Below, one piece after another: positions 59,348-64,000 of a stretch of DNA of 64,000 nt; position 1 is the first letter of the stretch; each line of letters begins with the position of its first letter. The notes beneath the pieces were generated by a model. It had not been told where the DNA came from, ran no database searches, and saw only the letters and a program-made list of their open reading frames with translations. The DNA comes from Microbacterium hydrocarbonoxydans (lineage in GTDB: Bacteria; Actinomycetota; Actinomycetes; Actinomycetales; Microbacteriaceae): assembly GCF_011752045.1 (NCBI RefSeq), contig NZ_JAAKXW010000003.1:310001-374000 (forward strand). Direction: 5' to 3'. Position numbers and translations under genes: made by a program.

Positions 59348-60115
59348 TCACGCGGCGACCGCTCGCTGACGCAGCCGGGCGATCGTGTCTGCGGAGAGAC
59401 CGGCCGCGTGCAGCGGCGCGAGCGCGTCTCCGTGCCGCTCGCGGAGGGTGTCGAGCAGCATCCGCATCGAGACCTCCATCGAGCCCTCCAGCAGCGAGGA
59501 GGACTTCTCGAGCGCCGAGGCGTCGAAGCCGAGCGCCTTCCACATGGCGCCCATCACCGGTGCGGTGCGCCGCATGATCGCGACCATGTTCTCGCCGGTG
59601 CGGGCGTAGTCGGCGACGATGTCGTCGTCGGCGGCGCCCAGGGCGAGCAGCAGCATCGCGGCGAGCACGCCGGTGCGGTCGCGTCCGGCTGCGCAGTGGA
59701 ACGCCGCGGCACCTGGCGTGTACGCGATGACGTTCAGTGCGGTGACCAGCTGCGGGGCGGCGACCTCGACCATGCGCAGGTACATCAGGCCCATGCCCTC
59801 GTGTCCGAGCGCCGGACCGTCGTCCTCCATGGACCGCGCGACGTCGGCGATCAGCGGCAGGTGGTGGTACGCGATCGGATGCTCGCCGAGCGGGCCGCGT
59901 CCGGTCAGCGAGACCTCGAGCGGCGACCGGAGGTCGATGATCGCGGTGAGCCCGTCGGCGACGAGCTGATCCGCCACCTCGGCGGGCACATAGGCGAGGT
60001 CGTCGGTGCGGATCGCGAGGCCGTCGCGGAGCACGCCGCCGGCGATCGGGATGCCGCCGAGGTCGCGCAGGTTCACCGGGGCGCTGAGCACGAGCTCGGT
60101 GTCGATGATCGTCAT
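59348..60115 (-). CDS. tyrosine/dual-specificity-type phosphatase
   Basis: 255 aa from ATG 60115, overlapping phnE by ATGA. Catalytic P-loop FHCAAGRDRTGV: Cys141-x5-Arg147, followed by Thr-Gly. The N-terminal NLRDLGGIPIAGG motif and TAIIDLRSPLEVSLTG are typical of atypical bacterial PTPs (LipA/Y_phosphatase3 type). In such phn-like operons this enzyme may hydrolyse the imported organophosphate; the role is inferred because no C-P lyase or phosphonatase is present. Confidence 0.92.
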   Translation of the reverse strand: MTIIDTELVLSAPVNLRDLGGIPIAGGVLRDGLAIRTDDLAYVPAEVADQLVADGLTAIIDLRSPLEVSLTGRGPLGEHPIAYHHLPLIADVARSMEDDGPALGHEGMGLMYLRMVEVAAPQLVTALNVIAYTPGAAAFHCAAGRDRTGVLAAMLLLALGAADDDIVADYARTGENMVAIMRRTAPVMGAMWKALGFDASALEKSSSLLEGSMEVSMRMLLDTLRERHGDALAPLHAAGLSADTIARLRQRAVAA

Positions 60116-60948
60116 GTGATTCTCCTTCGGATGAGGGCGCTGCCCTGGTCGATCGCCGTGACCAGCACGATGATGCAGATGATGATGGCGCTGAGGTGCC
60201 CGTAGTCGTACATGCGCATCGCGGTGGTCAGCTCGAGGCCGATGCCGCCGGCGCCGACGAGACCGAGGATGGTCGCGCCGCGCACGTTCCCCTCGAACAG
60301 CAGCAGGGTGTACGAGGTGAGCAGGGGCGCGGCCTGCGGCAGGATGCCGTACTGGATGACCTGCCGCTTCGACGCGCCGACCGCCTCCATGGCGACGACG
60401 GGCCCGCGGTCGACCTGCTCCATGGCCTCGGCGAAGATCTTGCCGATGGACCCGATCGAGCCGAGGGTCATCGCGAGGATGCCGGCGAACGGACCGAGAC
60501 CGACGGCCGACACGAACATCAGGGCGAAGACGAGATCGGGCACCGAGCGGATGATGTTCATCACCCAGCGGGTCGGGTAGTACACCCACCTCGGCGCGAT
60601 GTTCGACGAAGCGCCGAAGGCGACGAGCAGCGACAGCACGGCGCCGAGCACGGTGCCGACGATCGCCATCTGGAAGGTCTCCAGGAGCAGCGCGAGGATG
60701 GTGCCGATCTTCGAGAAGTCGGGCGGGAACAGGCGGGAGAGGAACTCGCCCATGTTCACGGTGCCCTCGCCGAGCTTGACGAAGTCGAACCCGGCGCCGT
60801 CGAACGACCAGATCAGCAGCAGCGCCGCGACCGGCAGGCCGAGCAGGAAGCGGGCGCGGGGCACGCGGAACGCGCTCTCGAGCCGGTGCCGATCGGCGGT
60901 GCCGAGCGCGGGGCGGGTTGTCGTGCGCGATTCACTCGTGAGCGTCAT
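60112..60948 (-). CDS. phnE: phosphonate-type ABC transporter permease
   Basis: 278 aa from ATG 60948; PhnE-type transmembrane domain with about five or six helices and an EAA-like coupling loop KIFAEAMEQVDRGPVVAMEAVGASKRQVIQYGILPQAAP. Its start overlaps the 3' end of phnC by 17 nt. With PhnC and PhnD it forms an importer for phosphonate, phosphite or an organophosphate ester. Confidence 0.92.
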   Translation of the reverse strand: MTLTSESRTTTRPALGTADRHRLESAFRVPRARFLLGLPVAALLLIWSFDGAGFDFVKLGEGTVNMGEFLSRLFPPDFSKIGTILALLLETFQMAIVGTVLGAVLSLLVAFGASSNIAPRWVYYPTRWVMNIIRSVPDLVFALMFVSAVGLGPFAGILAMTLGSIGSIGKIFAEAMEQVDRGPVVAMEAVGASKRQVIQYGILPQAAPLLTSYTLLLFEGNVRGATILGLVGAGGIGLELTTAMRMYDYGHLSAIIICIIVLVTAIDQGSALIRRRIT

Positions 60949-61816
60949 CGCCGTGCTCCTCGTCGTCGTAGAGCGGCGCGAGGGCCGCGGCATCCAGCTG
61001 GGAGGTGGCGCCGGCGACGAGCATCCGTCCCTGGCGCAGGCCGATGATGCGGTCGCTGTGCGCGAGCGCGAGCGGCAGCACGTGCAGGCTGACGAGCACC
61101 GGAATGCCGTCTTCGGTGGCGATCTCGCGGAGCAGCTCCAGCACCGAGTCGGCGAGCTTCGGGTCGAGGGAGGCGACCGGCTCGTCGGCGAGGATCACCT
61201 TTGGCTGCTGCATGAGCGCCCTGGCGATCGCGACGCGCTGCTGCTGCCCGCCCGAAAGCGAGCGCGCGGGCGCCGTGGCCTTGTGCGCGATGCCGACCCG
61301 GTCGAGGAGCTCGAGCGCCCGCCGCCGATGCGCGCTCGAGAATCCGCCCACGAGGTTGATCGGTCCCGCGTCATGCAGAGCGCCGGTGAGCACGTTCGTC
61401 AGCACGCTGAGCCGCGGGATGAGGTTGAACTGCTGGAACACCTGGCCGACGTCGGAGCGCAGGGTGCGCAGCTCTCCGCGGGCGAGGTTGGTGACGTCGT
61501 GGCCGGCGACCCGCACGGAGCCTGCGGAGATCGGCGCGAAACCGGTGAGGCTGCGCATCAGCGTCGACTTGCCCGAGCCGGAGGCGCCGAGCAGTGCCAC
61601 CATCTCGCCGGGGAACAGGTCGAGGTCGACGCCGTCGAGCACGGTCGTGGTGTCGTACGCGACGCGGAGATCGCGCACGGTGACCAGGGGAAGCGCCTGG
61701 CGCAGCTCGGCGGTGGAGGTGCGGGGCTCCGGGGCGGCGGGGGCGGATGCCGCGGCATCCGCCCCCGTTTCGACTCCTCGCTGCGCTCGTCGCTCAACGA
61801 CCGGTGGCTTCGTCAC
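60932..61816 (-). CDS. phnC: phosphonate-type ABC transporter ATP-binding protein
   Basis: 294 aa, GTG start overlapping phnD (GTGA). After an unusual ~45-residue N-terminal extension, the ATPase begins near LPLVTVRDLRVAYDTTTVLD. Walker A GASGSGKST, Q-loop QVFQQFNLIPRLS, signature LSGGQQQRVAIA, Walker B VILADEPVASLD, H-loop VSLHVLPLA. The extension is encoded partly by a REP-like element (61776-61804), whose translation is PVVERRAQRGVETG. An internal start within Ala-rich residues ~25-45 cannot be excluded. Confidence 0.92.
   Translation of the reverse strand: MTKPPVVERRAQRGVETGADAAASAPAAPEPRTSTAELRQALPLVTVRDLRVAYDTTTVLDGVDLDLFPGEMVALLGASGSGKSTLMRSLTGFAPISAGSVRVAGHDVTNLARGELRTLRSDVGQVFQQFNLIPRLSVLTNVLTGALHDAGPINLVGGFSSAHRRRALELLDRVGIAHKATAPARSLSGGQQQRVAIARALMQQPKVILADEPVASLDPKLADSVLELLREIATEDGIPVLVSLHVLPLALAHSDRIIGLRQGRMLVAGATSQLDAAALAPLYDDEEHGDDAHE
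61776..61804 (-). repeat. REP-like element inside the 5' end of phnC
   Basis: CCGGTCGTTGAGCGACGAGC… to GAAACG on the minus strand is the same element as at 38197, 38253, 55302, 55498 and 55572, with 2-4 extra bases between the palindromic halves. It lies just after the phnC GTG and keeps the frame. Confidence 0.75.
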
Positions 61817-62715
61817 TTGAGGTCCTTGAGCTCGACGCCCGCGACCGCCGCGATCTCGGCGAAGGAGGCGTAGACGTCGGCATCCGGCTCGACGATCTGC
61901 TCGAGGGCGGCGAAGGAGCCCATGGCGCCGAGCCGCTCGGCGTTCTCCGGCGAGAACACCGCGGCGATGCCCTCCTCGATGACCTTGCGGGTGTCGTCGT
62001 CGAGCGACTGGCGTCCGAGCACGGTGCCCTGGACGGACATCGACGGGCTCTCGCCGATCCCGCGCCACTCGCCGTCGGCGAAGGGGAACATCGGCGCGCC
62101 GAGCTCGGTGAGCATGATCGCGGTGCACGCGGCATCCACCTGGCCCTGCTCGAGCGCCGCGAAGCTGCCCTCGTGGCCGCCGGCGAAGATCGCCTCGTAG
62201 TCCTCGCCCTGCTCGAGCCCGGCCTCGTGCAGCATGTACACGGGCATGAAGTAGCCCGAGCTGGAGGCCTGATCGGCGAACGCCACCGTCTTGCCCCTGA
62301 AGTCCTCGAGGGTCTGGATCGGGGAGTCGTTCAGCACCACGCAGGTGGAGACGGGCTTGTCGTCGCCGCCGAACGCGACGAGCGGATCGACCTCGCCGGT
62401 GTTGACGGCGAGCGCGGACGGGAAGCCGCTCATGATGCCGATGTCGACGTGGTCGGCGCGGATCGCCTCGACGACGCTGAGATAGTCGGGCACGTCGGTG
62501 ACCTCGACCTCGCGGCCGGTGGCCTCCTCGAAGAGCTCGGCGAACACCTCGATCGGGTTCTCGGCGGTGGGGTCCTCGCCGACGGGGAGTGTGGCGATGG
62601 TGATGGGGGCGTCCGGGTCGGACGGGGTGGCTTCGGCAGCGGGGCTCTGGCAGCCGGTGAGGGCGAGGGCGCCGACGCTGAGGAGGCCGACGGCGGGCAG
62701 GGTGAGGCGACGCAT
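61813..62715 (-). CDS. phnD: phosphonate-type ABC transporter substrate-binding lipoprotein
   Basis: 300 aa from ATG 62715 (AAAGG upstream). Lipobox LALTGC (Cys ~22). PhnD features: ITIATLPVGEDPTAENPIEVFAELFEEATGREVEVTDVPDYLSVVEAIRADHVDIGIMSGF, VAFADQASSSGYFMPVYML and GGHEGSFAALEQGQVDAAC. It binds a phosphonate, phosphite or organophosphate. First gene of the phnD-phnC-phnE-phosphatase-tetR operon. Confidence 0.93.
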   Translation of the reverse strand: MRRLTLPAVGLLSVGALALTGCQSPAAEATPSDPDAPITIATLPVGEDPTAENPIEVFAELFEEATGREVEVTDVPDYLSVVEAIRADHVDIGIMSGFPSALAVNTGEVDPLVAFGGDDKPVSTCVVLNDSPIQTLEDFRGKTVAFADQASSSGYFMPVYMLHEAGLEQGEDYEAIFAGGHEGSFAALEQGQVDAACTAIMLTELGAPMFPFADGEWRGIGESPSMSVQGTVLGRQSLDDDTRKVIEEGIAAVFSPENAERLGAMGSFAALEQIVEPDADVYASFAEIAAVAGVELKDLK

Positions 62716-62733
62716 GATGACCTTTCGGGAGGT

Positions 62734-62759
62734 GATGTTCCCGACATTTCGAGAACATC
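62734..62759 (-). promoter_or_regulatory. inverted repeat upstream of phnD, candidate operator
   Basis: GATGTTC (62734-62740) and GAACATC (62753-62759) are perfect arms with a 12-nt gap, 19 nt upstream of the phnD ATG. The arrangement fits a homodimeric regulator; the operon's TetR is a candidate. The inner sequence also has TTTCGAGAA near the second arm. No clear -10/-35 was fixed. Confidence 0.45.
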
Positions 62760-62863
62760 GGTATTCCAACTCGCGAAGGTGACCGGCAATTACGAGACCG
62801 CCGTACTCCGAAAGGAACGCTGCGTGAACGGACGGTGTCGGATGCCGCGCGTACAGTGCCGAC

Positions 62864-63214
62864 ATGACCGCCGATGCCCGTGCCCTGCTCTCCGTACTCC
62901 GGGCGGATGCCGCGGCACGCGTCGCCTCGACCGCGGCCGCACTCGAGCAGCTCGCGCACGACCGGGAAGGCTCGAACGACGACGACGAGCACGATCCGGA
63001 GGGCGTCACCCTGTCGTCGGAGTGGTCGCGCCTGACCGGGCTCGCCGAGGCGGCGGCATCCGAGCTCCGGCAGGTCGATGAGGCGCTCGCCCGGCTGGAT
63101 GCCGGCACCTACGGTGTCTGCGCCGGCTGCGGGCAGCCGATCGCGGCCGCCCGGCTGGAGGTGCGCCCGTTCGCGACGCACTGCGTGGCCTGCGCGGAGA
63201 CGCTCGGGCGCTGA
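62864..63214 (+). CDS. DksA/TraR-type C4 zinc-finger protein
   Basis: 116 aa. N-terminal coiled helices (~1-80, ending VDEALARLDAGTYG) and a C4 zinc finger CAGCGQPI … HCVACAETL at the C-terminus (residues ~86-113), as in TraR/DksA-like proteins that reach into the RNA polymerase secondary channel. The fold suggests a transcription-modulating or stress role. Divergent from phnD. Confidence 0.92.
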   Translation: MTADARALLSVLRADAAARVASTAAALEQLAHDREGSNDDDEHDPEGVTLSSEWSRLTGLAEAAASELRQVDEALARLDAGTYGVCAGCGQPIAAARLEVRPFATHCVACAETLGR

Positions 63215-63244
63215 CCCCGCAGAACCGCGCGGTACATTCGAACA

Positions 63245-64000
63245 ATGCGACCCGAACGCGCAGTCACCCTGCAGGACATCGCCGACCGTCTCGGCGTGTC
63301 CCGCTCGACCGCGTCGTTCGCGATCACCGGCCGCGGCCGGGTCTCCGAGGAGATGCGGCGCCGTGTGCGCGAGGTCGCCGACGAGCTCGGCTATCGCCCG
63401 AACAGCGTCGCCCGCCACCTGAAGGGCTCCCGCACCGGGATGCTCGCCCTGCGCCTCCCCCCGGACAGCACGGCGATGTCGTACTACATGGAGGCGACGT
63501 TCGGCATCGTCGAGGAGGCGAACGACGCCGGCATGACCGTCATCATGCTGCCCACCGAGCAGGGTCCCGGCGGTGCCGACCAGCTCCCCGCCGACGCCGT
63601 CATCCTGCTCGACCCCGATCTCAACGACCCGGTCGTGCACACGCTGCTCGCCGGACGCCTTCCCGTGATCACCGGCGAGCCGGTGCCGCCCGGGCTCCCC
63701 GAGCCGCGCGCCTCGGTGACCAGCGAGCATGACCCCGCGGTGCGCGAGCTCATGGATCACCTCCTCGAGCGCGGCATCCGCCGCCCCGCCATGCTGTCCC
63801 CCGAGCTCCGCGGGCACTGGGCGCTGACCGTGCGCGACGCGTTCGAGTCGTGGTGCGCCGAGCACGGCATCCGTCCGCGCTTCTCCGAGGTGGAGCATCC
63901 GGCGCCGCCCGAGGTCATCCACGCCGCGGTCGCCGAGCTCGTCGCGGAAGACGACGACGATCCCGTCGACGCGATCGTCGCGGTGTCCGACGGCACCGTG
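63245..64000 (+). CDS. LacI-family regulator, 3' end outside the window
   Basis: 252 codons are visible. HTH VTLQDIADRLGVSRSTASFAITGRGRVSEEMRRRV (residues 7-41), hinge PNSVARHLKGSRTGM, then the ligand domain, with DPAVRELMDHLLERGIRRPAML. ATG 63245 is 30 nt downstream of the DksA-like stop. Target unknown, probably to the right of the window. Confidence 0.9.
   Translation, partial: MRPERAVTLQDIADRLGVSRSTASFAITGRGRVSEEMRRRVREVADELGYRPNSVARHLKGSRTGMLALRLPPDSTAMSYYMEATFGIVEEANDAGMTVIMLPTEQGPGGADQLPADAVILLDPDLNDPVVHTLLAGRLPVITGEPVPPGLPEPRASVTSEHDPAVRELMDHLLERGIRRPAMLSPELRGHWALTVRDAFESWCAEHGIRPRFSEVEHPAPPEVIHAAVAELVAEDDDDPVDAIVAVSDGTV

Noticed and set aside
60932..63922. Very long leftward open frame covering phnC, phnD's region and beyond
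   Set aside because: Only its 60932-61816 part has ABC-ATPase similarity; the rest is the antisense or off-frame shadow of phnD and the lacI/dksA genes, produced by high GC.

Overview
The window is chromosomal DNA from a high-GC actinobacterium. Very high GC, GTG starts, short overlapping operons, LacI/TetR/PadR regulators, REP-like intergenic repeats of the type seen in Microbacteriaceae, and the gene content all point to Microbacterium or a close relative. That placement is an inference. No rRNA, tRNA, CRISPR array, integrase or transposase was found.

Layout. (1) 1-9.5 kb: a catabolic locus of unknown substrate. It has a cupin, a double NTF2-like protein, a LacI repressor, a histidinol-dehydrogenase-family enzyme, an SDR, an HpcH/HpaI aldolase, an alpha/beta hydrolase and a sugar-type ABC importer. 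Four copies of one CG-centred palindrome at its three promoters make it a single predicted LacI regulon. (2) 9.5-14.8 kb: a TetR/membrane-protein pair with two operators; a persulfide module (CsoR-family regulator lacking the copper His, CoA-disulfide reductase-rhodanese, 54-aa Cys-rich protein); an SDR/DUF2867 protein. (3) 14.9-22.6 kb: six tandem 53-bp palindrome-ended repeats, an ABC1 kinase, PadR, DUF2975-HTH, a pantothenate operon (DUF2520-panC-panD-panB) and nnrE. (4) 22.6-24.2 kb: a secreted protein, a decayed SulP transporter and a 50-aa protein.

(5) 25.0-33.8 kb: a visibly less GC-rich defence island. A rightward arm behind a strong promoter overlapped by a palindrome carries a 76-aa protein, a GHKL ATPase and two partner proteins. 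A leftward, convergent arm carries a C5-cytosine methyltransferase, an NgoFVII/PLD nuclease, a type IIS-like enzyme with a FokI-type cleavage domain, and Vsr. This is the strongest candidate for an incompletely described system. A MazG-like plus GIY-YIG/DUF2075 pair follows it.

(6) 36-45 kb: a G5/excalibur protein, a dodecin, a beta-propeller phytase, a secreted alpha-amylase with two CBM-like repeats and two LacI-type operators, a methyltransferase and an ArsB-type transporter. (7) 45-52.8 kb: LacI plus a sugar ABC importer followed by two SxxK serine hydrolases around a GH32/43/68-clan protein. (8) 53-58 kb: purL, a 44-aa membrane protein, and a secreted phytase-esterase/GDPD fusion. (9) 58-64 kb: a cupin, a phn-type ABC importer with a tyrosine phosphatase and TetR, a DksA/TraR zinc-finger protein and a third, truncated LacI gene. 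Phytase, GDPD and the phn importer make the right half rich in phosphorus-scavenging genes.

Reading frames were judged by protein similarity recalled from families, ribosome-binding sites and gene overlaps. No database search was run.
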